NCBI RefSeq assembly: GCF_036182465.1
Contig: NZ_CP108081.1
Location: 558,001-622,000, forward strand
Reading direction: 5' to 3'
Length of the DNA: 64,000 bases
From: Streptomyces sp. NBC_00258
GTDB taxonomy: Bacteria > Actinomycetota > Actinomycetes > Streptomycetales > Streptomycetaceae
Part shown: in pieces, positions 37,600 through 47,098 of the stretch
Layout of the letters: every line of letters begins with the position of its first letter
Position numbering within the stretch: the first letter of the stretch is position 1
The notes under the pieces: model-generated
What the model was told of the DNA's origin: nothing
Seen by the model: the letters and a program-made list of their open reading frames with translations, nothing else
Databases searched by the model: none
Position numbers and translations under genes: made by a program

Positions 37600-37628
37600 G
37601 GGGGCGGGATTCTTGGCATCCCGCCCCC
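37600..37628 (-). terminator. Terminator after the LamG gene
   Basis: GGGGGCGGGAT and ATCCCGCCCCC pair as an 11-bp stem with a 7-nt loop, 10 bases past the LamG stop and about 100 bases before the Rhs start. It may limit or attenuate read-through into the Rhs gene. Confidence 0.75.
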
Positions 37629-37638
37629 GGATGGGGCA

Positions 37639-40600
37639 CTACATGTCGGGTACTGCGGTCAGGAGGGACATCTGGTTCACGACCGCCGGGTCGACAGCCC
37701 CGTCGTACGCGCGGACCTCGTCGATCGCCCCGGCGAAGTACTCCGCCGAGTCGAGTGCCGAGCGCCCGACCTGCAATCCCTTGGTGGTGGACCACAGCGT
37801 GTTGTCCATGCCGTGGGCGGTACTGGCCAGTTGGCCTTCCACGTAGAGACGGATCTCGTTGGCGAAGGCGTCATAGACCACCGCCAGGTGCTGGCCCGAG
37901 CCGCCGGTGTCGGGGAGTTCCTGATCGTCCTGGAACACCTTCACCGCCGACGATGTGGAGTCCGCTTCTGCCACCGCCAGTTCCCAGCGCGAACTGGTGC
38001 CGCCGTCCGGGTCGGGGCGGAAGCGCACCTGGACCCGGTTGGCCGCCGCGCCCGGCAGCGAGAGCACCGTCTGCGGGACCTTGCCGTCGATGCTGGTCAA
38101 CTGCGCACGGGCGGTGACGGTGAAGCTGCTCGCCCCGGTGGACGGTGCGGCCGCAGTGGCCGCATAGTCGCCCGAGCCGTCCAGGAGCAGGTGACCGGCG
38201 CCGACCAGGGCCGGCGGATCGGCCGAGGAGAACGGGTCATCGGGATCAGGCGGCGACGGCTGGTAGACCTGGGCGTTACCGGCCAGCGTCAGTCCCTGCC
38301 CGCCACCGGTCTCCACCGACGTGGTGCCGCTGGCGGCATCGAGCTGCCAGTAGCCCTTGCGCGTCGGCTTGATCGTCATCAGTTCCCCGACCTGCGAAGC
38401 CGGCAGCACCCGGTCGAAGACACGGACCTCGGCAAGGTCCCCCTTGAAGTGGTCGCGGTAGCCGCTCTTCGCCGTCGAACGGCCGATCTGGAGCGGACCG
38501 TAGGTCTTCCAGACCGAGCGGCGCTGTGCGGTGCCCACGGATGTCTTGTTGACATAGAGCCGCAGCTGCGGCCCGCCGCTCGCGTTCGCGTCGTACACGC
38601 CGGTCAGCAGCACCCATTGGTCCTTGACCGGGGTGATGTTGGTGGCCACTGCCTTCCATTCACCGAGCGTGTCCACGTCCGTCGCCGGGGTGCCGAACGC
38701 CCAAGTACCGACCGTGGTGTCGTAGCCGAGGGTGAAACCGGGTACTCCGGTGCCGTCCTGGCTGACGACGGTCACGTCCCGGCTGAGGTCGGTGGGCCGC
38801 ACCCAGGCGCTGACGCTGAAGCTCTTGGCGGTGTCCAGCACGGAGTTGACCGAGTCGAGATAGGCGTCCGTGCTGCCGTCGAAAGAGGCCGCCGCGTCCG
38901 CCTTGCCACCCGGGCCGGCCACCCCGAAGGTGACCCCGGAGCCCGTGTCGGCCGCGTACTCGCCGCGTTCGTCGTGCGCCGAGGCGCTGCCCGCCGCATC
39001 CGCGAGGTTCCACTGCGCGGCAGCCGGCTTGCCCTCGGTGACCAGGAACTCGTAACGGGCTTTGGTGCCGGCGTTACCCGCCTTGTCCACCGAGATCACT
39101 TCCACCCAGTTGCGGCCCCACTTCGTCGGCGTCCACGTCACCGAGACCGAACCGCCGGCCCTGGACGGGGTAGCAGCCGTGGTGGGGTCGGCGTCGCTGT
39201 TGAAGCCGTACCGGAAGGACACCACGTCGGTGTCAGCGATGGAGTCGTTCGGGTTGGGCGCGAAGATGAAGGTGCCCGCCGTGCCCACCCCGTCGTGCTC
39301 GACGGAATCCGAGGGGTACTCTTGCGAATTCACCAGCGGCTTGCCCGGCTTGGTCTTGTCCAGAATGAACTCGCAGCGCTGCGGATCACCGTCCGTGCTC
39401 CACGGTCCCCAGCCGTCCCCGTCGTAGGCACGGGCACTCCAGTAGATGACTACACCTTCCGGGATGCTCGCCTTCACCCGGTGCTTGAACGCCGTGGTGG
39501 AGGTCGGTGACTGATAGGACGTGTCGTAGGTGTACGAAGTCTCGGCCGTCCCGCCCTTCGGCGTCCACGCCACCTTGAACTGCACCTGCACCTTGTCCGT
39601 GCGCCCGGGTCGGTGGTCAGGGTCCGAGGCGTAGGCGGTCAGCTCCGGGGACTCCTCCGCGTACGGGCGCGCGGCACCCCACTTGCAGGAGCCGCCCGGG
39701 TCGGAGGACATCTTCGCGGTGGAGATCTTCCCGGGCAGGTTGTTGTAGCTGACCGAGAGGTGGGCGTTGCCGCAGATCCGCTTCCACTCCGCGAACCGTG
39801 ACTCGTCCGTGGCCCGCAGGCCCAGGGTCATCGAGGACCAGCCGTTCGCGGCGGCCGTCCTGACCGCGCCTGTCAGCTCCCCGGATACGCCGCTCTCGAA
39901 GTGCAGATTGGCCTGGCTGCCGCACGAGGTCGGGGAGATCGCCTTGTCGACGGTCGCCAGGTGATCGCTCCAGTCGTCCTTGGTGCTGTTCCAGTCACTG
40001 GAGGAAGTCAGAGAACGATTCTTGCCGCCGACCCGGTAGAGCCGGATCGGCTCGGCGGTCGGGGTCGCGCTGTAGATGTGGGCCACTCGGGCGGAGAACG
40101 TCGTGCCCAGGATCTGCTTGTCCTTGTAGAACGACATCGGCATGGTGAACAGCAGCCGCCGCACGCCCACGCCATTGCAGGAGACCGGGTTGTAGTCGGT
40201 GGGGCACTGGCCCACACCTGCGTCCCCGGAGTACTTCCAGTCCTGTTCGGAGGGCATCCCCGACATCACGCCCGTCCATGATGTACGGGACGTGGTGCGC
40301 TGGATCGGGTCGATCACCACCGGCCACACCGTGTCGGCGTCCTCGAACAGAGCCTGGTCGGGGGTGAGTGTCAACGCGTCCTTGCTGAGCTCGACCTCCA
40401 ACGGCGCGGTGCGACCGCCGCCGCCCGGTCCTTCGAGGGCAGGTTCGGCCTCCTGCTCGCCGTCCTGCGCGGCTGCTGCCAGTGATCGCGTCACCGAAGT
40501 GGGACCACCGGACCGCGCACCACTCTCGGCGGTCGCTGCCGAGTCCCACATCTTGGGCTTGCCCGCCTCGAAGACCGTGCCGTCGACAGCCTCGTCCTTG

Positions 40601-41352
40601 GCGACAATCGCCCCAGAGGCGTCCTCACTGACCTTCAGTCCGACCGTCTTCAGCCCGAGGGCGATCTTCGCGATCTCAGGGGCGGCCGCCGCCTGCGGCG
40701 TTTTGACCACCAGCAGGTGCCCGAAACCGTCGGGCTCGGCCCGCACCACGAGGTCGACACCGGGATGGACCTCCGCGTACGTCGCCGTGCTCCCCTCGAT
40801 CTTCGGTGCGGGCAGCACACCGTCGGGCCACGTCAGCGACATCTCCCGCCCTGCCCGGCGCAGGGTCACGAACGGCTCGTCCTTCGCCCCGCCCGCGAAG
40901 GACAGATCCACGGTGGTCGCCTTCGGCCCCCACCGCCCGTCCTCCCGCTTCACCAGGGCCTCATCGATCTCGATCCACTTGCCCGCCCGGATCATGCGGA
41001 CCGGCTCGGTGTACTCCCTCGCCTGAAAAGTCCCGTCCGGTTGCGCGAATACCTCACGCCGCTCCGAGCGCAGCCCCACCACCTCGACCGGCTCATTGCT
41101 GTTGTCTGCCGCAGCCAGGGCAGCCGACTCCGTGCGGGCCGGGCCGGACGCCGCTATCGGCGTCTGATCACCCGTTTCCGGGTCCGGCACGGCGTTCAAA
41201 GTCAGCCCGGTCGCCACTACGGCCCCGGCAAGCGTCGTCGCCACAGCAGCGCGTAGCGCCACCCCACGGCCCGTGCGTCTGGACAAGGTTCCGCTCTCTC
41301 TGACCTGCCGGAATGCGCGAAGGAACGCAGAAGTACCGCGCGGGACCGCCAT
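37639..41352 (-). CDS. Secreted LamG-domain protein (1,237 aa)
   Basis: Start ATG 41352 shares its A with the TAA of the FG-GAP gene (TAATG), so the two are coupled. A long Arg-containing signal peptide (ALRAAVATTLAGAVVATGLTLNAV) follows. The N-terminal half (residues about 60-600) is a beta-rich region seen in Streptomyces proteins encoded before Rhs genes (TEPVRMIRAGKWIEIDEALV, HPGVDLVVRAEPDGFGHLLVV, WPVVIDP). Two C-terminal concanavalin/LamG-like domains come at about 780-985 (SFDGSTDAYLD, KSFSVSAWVRP, LAEVRVFDRVL) and 1000-1237 (LLDGSGDYAAT, IDEVRAYDGAV). They probably bind glycans or cell-surface partners. The gene precedes the Rhs toxin and may help display or deliver it. Confidence 0.85.
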   Translation of the reverse strand: MAVPRGTSAFLRAFRQVRESGTLSRRTGRGVALRAAVATTLAGAVVATGLTLNAVPDPETGDQTPIAASGPARTESAALAAADNSNEPVEVVGLRSERREVFAQPDGTFQAREYTEPVRMIRAGKWIEIDEALVKREDGRWGPKATTVDLSFAGGAKDEPFVTLRRAGREMSLTWPDGVLPAPKIEGSTATYAEVHPGVDLVVRAEPDGFGHLLVVKTPQAAAAPEIAKIALGLKTVGLKVSEDASGAIVAKDEAVDGTVFEAGKPKMWDSAATAESGARSGGPTSVTRSLAAAAQDGEQEAEPALEGPGGGGRTAPLEVELSKDALTLTPDQALFEDADTVWPVVIDPIQRTTSRTSWTGVMSGMPSEQDWKYSGDAGVGQCPTDYNPVSCNGVGVRRLLFTMPMSFYKDKQILGTTFSARVAHIYSATPTAEPIRLYRVGGKNRSLTSSSDWNSTKDDWSDHLATVDKAISPTSCGSQANLHFESGVSGELTGAVRTAAANGWSSMTLGLRATDESRFAEWKRICGNAHLSVSYNNLPGKISTAKMSSDPGGSCKWGAARPYAEESPELTAYASDPDHRPGRTDKVQVQFKVAWTPKGGTAETSYTYDTSYQSPTSTTAFKHRVKASIPEGVVIYWSARAYDGDGWGPWSTDGDPQRCEFILDKTKPGKPLVNSQEYPSDSVEHDGVGTAGTFIFAPNPNDSIADTDVVSFRYGFNSDADPTTAATPSRAGGSVSVTWTPTKWGRNWVEVISVDKAGNAGTKARYEFLVTEGKPAAAQWNLADAAGSASAHDERGEYAADTGSGVTFGVAGPGGKADAAASFDGSTDAYLDSVNSVLDTAKSFSVSAWVRPTDLSRDVTVVSQDGTGVPGFTLGYDTTVGTWAFGTPATDVDTLGEWKAVATNITPVKDQWVLLTGVYDANASGGPQLRLYVNKTSVGTAQRRSVWKTYGPLQIGRSTAKSGYRDHFKGDLAEVRVFDRVLPASQVGELMTIKPTRKGYWQLDAASGTTSVETGGGQGLTLAGNAQVYQPSPPDPDDPFSSADPPALVGAGHLLLDGSGDYAATAAAPSTGASSFTVTARAQLTSIDGKVPQTVLSLPGAAANRVQVRFRPDPDGGTSSRWELAVAEADSTSSAVKVFQDDQELPDTGGSGQHLAVVYDAFANEIRLYVEGQLASTAHGMDNTLWSTTKGLQVGRSALDSAEYFAGAIDEVRAYDGAVDPAVVNQMSLLTAVPDM

Positions 41353-42674
41353 TACCGCACCACCGCACCGAACGCCTTGCCACCAGCAGGAATCCCACCG
41401 GCGCCCGGCTTGTAACTCACAGTCGGAGTACCACCGCTGGCCACCTTCCACGGGAAGCCATAGACCGCCCGAGCCTCCGGTTCGCCATAGGGAACCCCGA
41501 CATACAGCAGCCCCGGTGTCGCACCCAGGCTCATCCCGGTGTACATGTGCGGTCCCACCGTCTCGCCCAGGCCGTACCCGGGATCGACCCAGGAGTTGTC
41601 CGCGCCCGGATCACCGACCATGGCCATGATCTGCACGCCCCCCTTCTCCAGGTCCTGCTGCTGCCACTCCTCTCCCGGGGCGCCGACCGCCAGACGGGTG
41701 GTGGTGGCCGTACTCGTCGCATTTGGTGAGGAGTTGACGGCCGCGAGCTGCTGGCCGAAGAAGTCACCCGCCTCGGACTCGCCCTCCATCTCACCGGTGT
41801 CCTGGTCGACCCACGCGGTCTGCGTGGCCGTGCCCGAAGCCGTGAGCCGGAAGATGTGCACAGCGCCCGCATCGGTCGTGGCGACCAGGTCCTCACCCGG
41901 CACACCGACCGCCAGCAGGGACTCAGTCGTACTGGTGGCGCCGGACGGCCGGTAGGGAACCATCGCCAGCGCGGTACCGAACCGGTCTGCCGTCTCCCCC
42001 TCACCACTGATCGCGTCCTGGTCCTGCGCCAGACCGATCAACGGCTTGGGCGAGTTGGACACCAGCGTGTGGCTGAACACCGTCGCGGCGCCGGCAAAGG
42101 TCACGGTGTCCAGCGCCTCTCCTGGAACCCCGACCGCAAGATGCGTCGGCGTGGCCGCGAGCGACGAACCGAAGCGGTCGTCCTGCTCCGCGATGCCTGG
42201 CACGTCTCCGGCCACCGTGGTGTCCTGCTGCACCGTCGCCTTCGTCAGTGCGGTACCTGACAGGTAGAACACCGCCCCGGCGTCCGTGACGGTCCCGAGG
42301 TCCTCACCCGGACCGCCGACCGCCAGGAACGGAACGCCACTCGACGACTTCCCCGCCGCGAGTGCGTAGCCGATCCAGTCCTCGTTCTCGGCCAGCCCCT
42401 CCAAGTGCTTGCCCTCGCCCTGGAGAATCTCCTTCGCCGCCGGGCCCGCCCCCAGCCCGGCCGGCGCGCCGTAGTAGATCTGCACCATTCCGGCGTCGCG
42501 GTTGTTCACCGCCGCCCCCGAGGCAGGCGTCACCGACAGGTCCTCGTACGGAATGCCGACCACAAGGTCACTACAGCCGTCCAGATTCGCGTCGTACACA
42601 GCGAGGGAGTGCCCGAACCGGTCGCCGTCCTCCGACGCCCCGGGCGCGTTGGCCGAGTCCTGCGACAGCTCTAA

Positions 42675-43560
42675 CTGATGGTTTCAGAATGAGGTTCGGA
42701 GTCGTCTCAAGCAGATGATGCTGCAGGCAAGTTGGAGGAAGCCCAGGTGGAGATCTGCGCGCTTCTCGTAGCGGATCCGCAGCCGTTTGAACTGGTGCAG
42801 CCAGGCAAATGTGCGCTCCACGACCCAACGCGTCTTTCCCAGGCCGGAGCCGTGCGTGATGCCTTTTCGGGCGAACTTGGGTGTGATGCCGCGAGCCCGG
42901 AGAAGGCGGCGGTACTTGTCGTAGTCGTAACCGCGGTCGGCGAACAGCCGACTTGGCCGGTGCCTGGGTCGACCGCGGACACCGCGGATGCGGGGTATCG
43001 CATCGAGCAGGGGCATCAGCTGGGTGATGTCGTGGCGGTTCCCGCTGGTCAGTGAGACGCAAAGGGGGTGCCTTGCCGGTCGACGATCAAGTGGTGCTTG
43101 CTGCCGGGCCGGGCCCGGTCGACCGGCGAAGGTCCGGTGTGAGCCCCCCTTTCAGAGCCCTCACGTGCGATCCGTCGATCGCGGCGTCGTCCATGTCCAG
43201 CAGACCCGCCGCACGCAGCTCGGCCAGCAGCACCTCGTGCAGTTGCGGCCAGACACCGGCCTCGGTCCAGTCCCGCAGTCGCCGCCAGGCCGTCACGCCA
43301 CTGCAGCCGACCTGTTCTGCGGGAACGTCCCGCCAGCTCACGCTTTTGCACAGCACGTAGACGATGCCTCTGAGCGCAGCCCGGTCATCTGCCGGCAACC
43401 GCCCCGGATACCGATGCCGCCGAGGCGGCCGAGCAGGTAAAAGCGGGGCTACACGTTCCCACAGGTCATCAGGCACAAGTTCAGCAGCCACTCAACCGAT
43501 ACTGCCGACACAACACCCAACTGCCAAGCCCCACAACGAATGTCATTCTGAAACGGTCAG
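42675..43560 (-). mobile_element. IS5-family element (IS427-like) in the FG-GAP gene
   Basis: 886 bp, ends CTGATGGTTTCAGAATGA and its near-complement (16 of 18 matching), flanked by 3-bp TAA duplications (42672-42674, 43561-43563). Carries a two-frame transposase. Boundaries are supported by exact restoration of the host gene frame. Confidence 0.9.
42684..43491 (-). pseudogene. IS5-family transposase, two frames plus a lesion
   Basis: The first frame (ATG 43491) encodes LVPDDLWERVAPLLPARPP, GIVYVLCKSVSWRDVP and LDMDDAAIDGSHVRALKGG. The second continues AHTGPSPVDRARPGSKHHLIVDRQGTPFA after a -1 shift at AAAGGGGGG (about 43154), a normal feature of this IS group. A further single-base loss near 43054 then breaks the frame before SLTSGNRHDITQLMPLLDAIP, LFADRGYDYDKYRRLLRARGITP and WVVERTFAWLHQFKRLRIRYE. 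The first shift is probably programmed; the second inactivates the protein unless it is a sequence error. Confidence 0.85.
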
Positions 43561-43946
43561 TAAGTTGCCCTTGCCGCTGCCGTAGACCACATGCACTGCA
43601 CCGGCATCAGCGTGCCCGGCGACCGTCGCCTCAGGATCGGCGATCGCCACATCCCGCTGCCCGTCGCCGTTGAAATCAGACTCCACACCCGACGGACAGA
43701 CGACCGCCGCCACCGCTGGAGACGCCGAACTCAGGCCCCCCACAGCCAGAACAAGCGCTGCGCTCATGCCGAGCCAGCGCGCACGTCTGCGCCCCATCCC
43801 CCACCCCTTGTACGTCACTTGTGAAAAAACTGTGACCGTATAGCGAGCGAAGATTACCCCGCGTGATCATTTACCTGTCAAGGTTCTACTCGAGCCAAGA
43901 TCTAAACGGCCGAAAAATCGGGCAACCGTGACCGAATTACACGGAG

Positions 43947-44741
43947 GTGACAGACGTAAAGCCTGCTACACAACCGCAAGACAACGGCTTCAGGCAACCG
44001 GGGCGAGATGCGCAAGGATGTCCGCCCCACAGCAGCTGGAGCCTTTCCGCCCAGGCTCCCGCACACCGGAGAACGACAACGGAGCCACTCGCCGTAACGG
44101 ATTCAGCCGTTGCCGCCCGCCGTCGACAAACACAGGTCAAGCTCAGCCTGTTCGAGAAAGCCATCGCTCAACTACGTCGCGAACGCGGCCGCCTCACCGT
44201 CCGGGCCATCGCTGACCGGGCGGACGTGTCATCCACGTTCCTCTATGACAACGCCGACGCCCGCAAGCTGGTCCAGAAAGCCATCACCGCCAGCAAGAAC
44301 CGTCACAACCGCGCCTCCGAAGAGGCCCACGACCAGATCGAAGCCTCCTGGCGAGAGCGGGCACTGAACGCCGAAGCAGAACTGACCCGCACGCAGAAGG
44401 AAGTACACGCTCAGCGACAGCAGACCAGCAAGCTGCAGGGACAGACCCGCGACGCCGAGCAGATGGTCCCCGGCGAATCCGCCCAAGCCATCACCACCGA
44501 GAACACCACACTCAAGCAACACGTCCTTCAGCTCACCCAAGAACACCGCACACTCCAGGAACGGCTCGAAGGTGCCCGCTCCAACAATCGGTTCGCCGAC
44601 CGGCACAGCGCCGACTCGAGGTCCAGCTCCTCGAACTCCAACAAGCAGGGACGCAAGGGACCGACGTTCTACCGTGACCTGAACGTTTCGACCACGGCCG
44701 AAACAATTGTGGTGATCCTGGCGGCAAGTAGGTGTTTTTGA
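43947..44741 (+). CDS. DUF6262 / TnpC-like protein without its recombinases
   Basis: The core LSLFEKAIAQLRRERGRLTVRAIADRADVSSTFLYDNADARKLVQKAI is an HTH-like domain typical of DUF6262 proteins encoded after recombinase trios. A long coiled coil follows (RERALNAEAELTRTQKEVHAQRQQTSKLQ, TLKQHVLQLTQEHRTLQERLEG). The first 50 residues look non-native and the start is uncertain; GTG 43947 directly abuts a GGAGG. The last 20 residues (VSTTAETIVVILAASRCF) run into IS3 flanking DNA. No recombinase gene is adjacent, so it is an orphan left by an older RIT-like element. Confidence 0.6.
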   Translation: MTDVKPATQPQDNGFRQPGRDAQGCPPHSSWSLSAQAPAHRRTTTEPLAVTDSAVAARRRQTQVKLSLFEKAIAQLRRERGRLTVRAIADRADVSSTFLYDNADARKLVQKAITASKNRHNRASEEAHDQIEASWRERALNAEAELTRTQKEVHAQRQQTSKLQGQTRDAEQMVPGESAQAITTENTTLKQHVLQLTQEHRTLQERLEGARSNNRFADRHSADSRSSSSNSNKQGRKGPTFYRDLNVSTTAETIVVILAASRCF

Positions 44742-44843
44742 TCCTGCGCCGAGAAGCGAACCTCACGAGGGACTGGTATGCCCCGGTTCTGATGGAGTCG
44801 GGTTGCTGGACAATTGACGATCCAGCAGCCTTCGGAGGCCGTG

Positions 44844-45146
44844 ATGCCCCGCAGCCATCCGCCCGAGTTCCGCCGCAAGGTTCTCGATCTCGTCGCATCC
44901 GGAAGGAAGGTCGCCGAGGTCGCCCGGCTCCTCGGCATCAGCGACCAGACGATCTATGTATGGCGCCGCCAGCACCTCATCGATACGGGGCAGTTGCCCG
45001 GCATGAACAGCAGCAATTTGTCCGAGCTCGCTGCGGCCCGCAAACGCATCGCCGAGTTGGAGGCCGAGTTGGCCATCCACCGACGGGCCACCGAACTGCT
45101 GGGCGAGGTGACGTCCCCAAAAGGCGGTTCGAAGCCATCCGCGTGA
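44844..45146 (+). CDS. IS3-family OrfA (100 aa)
   Basis: HTH protein of IS3 elements: HPPEFRRKVLDLVASGRKVAEVARLLGISDQTIYVWRRQHL, then a leucine-zipper helix (ELAAARKRIAELEAELAIHRRATELL). ATG 44844 has a GGAGG site 5 bases upstream. The family normally joins OrfA to OrfB by -1 frameshifting; the partner here is broken. Confidence 0.85.
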   Translation: MPRSHPPEFRRKVLDLVASGRKVAEVARLLGISDQTIYVWRRQHLIDTGQLPGMNSSNLSELAAARKRIAELEAELAIHRRATELLGEVTSPKGGSKPSA

Positions 45147-45294
45147 TGGTCCGTGAGCATCTGCCAGTGCAGCTGGCCTGCCGGGTGGCTGCAGTGGCCG
45201 AGTCCGGGTACTACGCCTGGGGAGTGTCCGCCGTCGAACCGCCTGGTCAAGCATGCCCGGCTGACCGAGGCCGTCGCGGGCCTCCACACCGCCT
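45117..45294 (+). pseudogene. IS3-family OrfB, N-terminal fragment
   Basis: Reads KRRFEAIRVMVREHLPVQLACRVAAVAESGYYAW in one frame and PPSNRLVKHARLTEAVAGLHTA in another, then stops at 45294. These are the HTH_21-type start of OrfB; the catalytic rve domain is absent. Sequence after 45300 is the ImuA-like gene. Confidence 0.75.
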
Positions 45295-45315
45295 GATCAC
45301 GCGGCCCACCGCAGG

Positions 45316-45855
45316 TCATCTCACCACGCGCAGGACCGCACGCCGCTCTAGCCCTGCCCCCGCTGCCGGTACAGGGTCGCTCTCGTGCGCACCGTTGGTG
45401 GGCACCAAGGCGATGGCGCCGTCGGGGCCGGGCAGCCACATCTCGGCATACCGGGGCGCGGCCGCGGCGCCGCGGCCGGCCGCCGCCACCTTCACACGGC
45501 GTCCGCGCAGCAGACCGTGCCCGTTGCCCACCCCCTCCCACACCGCGGAGATCACTTGCAATCGCGCCTCGGCGCCCTGCCAGGGATCATCGATCCGCAT
45601 GCCGCTCGCCAGGTCCAGCCCCGCCGCCTCAGCGGCGAGCGCACCCATCTGCGGCAAGCCCACGGCCGCCCATCCGACCGCATCGGTGGACGCTTCCGCC
45701 GCGAGCGCCAGCAGCAGCGGCATGTCCCCACCGGCGCTGACCGCCGTGCCGGGGCGAATCCGCCCGCCCGGCAGCAAGGAGCCGAGCAGCGAGGACGGCC
45801 CCGGCTCACCGGCACCGCCCCCCGCGCGCACGCTCGCCACCGGTCTCGCAGACAT
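45316..45855 (-). pseudogene. ImuA-like SOS-mutagenesis protein with internal deletion
   Basis: Starts MSARPVASVRAGGG, SSLLGSLLPGGRIRPGTAVSAGGDMPLLLALAAEASTDAVGWAAVGLPQMGALAAEAAGLDL and ends GAEARLQVISAVWEGVGNGHGLLRGRRVKVAAAGRGAAAAPRYAEMWLPG. Both halves match the RecA/SulA-like proteins encoded next to Y-family polymerases in Streptomyces. Between DDP and WQGAEARL about 60 residues that normally carry the central strands are missing in frame. The polymerase partner is not downstream; IS3 debris is. Probably non-functional. Confidence 0.55.
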
Positions 45856-45875
45856 GACCCGATATTCGTACTTCT

Positions 45876-45887
45876 ATTCGAACGAAT
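45876..45887. promoter_or_regulatory. Palindrome upstream of the ImuA-like gene
   Basis: ATTCG-AA-CGAAT, 20 bases before the ATG. It resembles half of an actinobacterial LexA box (CGAAC) but lacks the matching GTTCG, so LexA control is only a possibility. Confidence 0.3.
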
Positions 45888-45962
45888 CAAGTCAGCCACT
45901 CGCTTCCGGCGGAAGATCCGCTGCGGTTGACCTGTCGCAGTGAACGCTGAGCGATTCTCACT

Positions 45963-46859
45963 GAGCCTCTTTCATCCTGTACTGGCGGGTGAAATGGGCT
46001 GGTCAGTGGGTGTGGTGACGAGGCAGGGCCCCTCGTCGTTGGCGCGGTGATTCCACTCAGCACACCGGCGACCGAAGGGGCCCTGTTGGTTCCGTATCCT
46101 GCCACGCTCGACGTCCCGCACGAGCTCGTTGAGCACGTCGCCTGGCTGCTGTACGAGCACCGCCGCGCACGTAACACCCGCTGGCGGAAGCTCCGCTGCT
46201 TCGACCAGGCACTGCTCACGCTGGTCCACCTGCGCAAGAACGAGACGTTCGCCCAGCTCGGCGCCGGGTTCGCGATATCGCAGGCCACCGCCTGGCGCTA
46301 CGTGGACGAGGCCCTGGAGGTGCTGGCTTCCTGGGCCCCAGGCCTCCATGAAGCCCTCACCGGCCTCGGTGAGGGCGACCACGTCATCGTTGACGGCACG
46401 CTGATCCCCACCGACCGCGTCCGCGCCGATCAGCCGTACTACTCGCAGAAACACAAGAAGCACGGCATGAACGTGCAGGTCATCGCCCGCCCTGACGGCA
46501 CACCGCTGTGGTTCTCCCGCGCGGCACCCGGCCGCACACATGACCTGACCTCGGCCCGCGCCCACGGCATCGTCCAGGCCTGCCTGACCCGGCAGATCCT
46601 CGTGCTGGCGGACCGCGCCTACCAGGGCGTCGGCGCCACCTTCCGCACCCCGTACTACCACCACAGCGAACAGCCCGAGCACTACCAGCAGTTCAACCGC
46701 GACCACGCCCGGCTCCGAGCCCCCGGCGAACGCGCCTTCGCCCGGCTCAAGTCCTGGCGCATCATGCGCAGAGCACGCTCCTCCACCCGCCGCATCAGCC
46801 GCACCGTCCAAGCCATCCACACACTCATGACCAGCGACTATTCAGGATGAAAGAGGCTC
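45963..46859 (+). mobile_element. IS5-family element, complete
   Basis: 897 bp between GAGCCTCTTTCATCCTG and its complement CAGGATGAAAGAGGCTC, with 3-bp ACT duplications outside (45960-45962, 46860-46862). It carries one uninterrupted transposase and may be active. No disrupted gene could be identified at its site. Confidence 0.9.
46047..46850 (+). CDS. IS5-family DDE transposase, intact (267 aa)
   Basis: DDE_Tnp_4-type enzyme. An N-terminal Helix-turn-helix-4 domain (ALLTLVHLRKNETFAQLGAGFAISQATAWRYVDEAL) precedes the catalytic blocks HVIVDGTLIPTDRV (Asp), LVLADRAYQGVGATFRTP (Asp) and LRAPGERAFARLKSWRIMRRAR (Glu). GTG 46047 gives the longest product; TTG 46086 (LVPYPATLDV) is an alternative. 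The C terminus reaches into the right inverted repeat. Confidence 0.9.
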   Translation: MIPLSTPATEGALLVPYPATLDVPHELVEHVAWLLYEHRRARNTRWRKLRCFDQALLTLVHLRKNETFAQLGAGFAISQATAWRYVDEALEVLASWAPGLHEALTGLGEGDHVIVDGTLIPTDRVRADQPYYSQKHKKHGMNVQVIARPDGTPLWFSRAAPGRTHDLTSARAHGIVQACLTRQILVLADRAYQGVGATFRTPYYHHSEQPEHYQQFNRDHARLRAPGERAFARLKSWRIMRRARSSTRRISRTVQAIHTLMTSDYSG

Positions 46860-47098
46860 ACTGAAGGTTGAGTGCCGGATCGCGTAGAAGGCGGTTGCGG
46901 TCCGGAGTCGCGTCCCCCGTCGTTCCGGCAGCACTGGTGGGGCCATCGGTAGATGCTGGGACTGACGGAGTTGTCCTGGTCTTCCAGCCACTGCCGTGTT
47001 CGGTACTACGTCTGGAACAACGACATCGGACGGGGCATCCTGCGCTTACCGGCCTTTCCTGTTCGTACCGTCGGACCGGCCGGCGAGGGGGAAGCAGC

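Larger units (their letters stand above)
41352..43797 (-). pseudogene. Secreted FG-GAP repeat protein, interrupted by IS5
   Basis: Start ATG 43797 has an AAGGGG site; a signal peptide follows (WLGMSAALVLAVGGLSSASPAVA). The N-terminal piece shows a Ca-binding repeat (DFNGDGQRDVAIADPEA). After the IS5 copy the frame resumes ELSQDSANAPGASEDGDRFGHSLAVYDANLDGCSDLVVGIPYEDL, with further GAVHIF/GDRFG repeats forming an integrin-like propeller. Removing the 886-bp element and one TAA duplication gives 1,557 nt, exactly 519 codons, so the gene was whole before the insertion. The IS splits it after about 78 residues. Loss of the first gene may reduce expression of the coupled LamG gene. Confidence 0.85.

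Noticed and set aside
37045..39510. 821-codon plus-strand frame opposite the LamG and Rhs genes
   Set aside because: Long antisense frames are common in GC-rich DNA; it spans two real genes and their gap, and has no domain or ribosome site.
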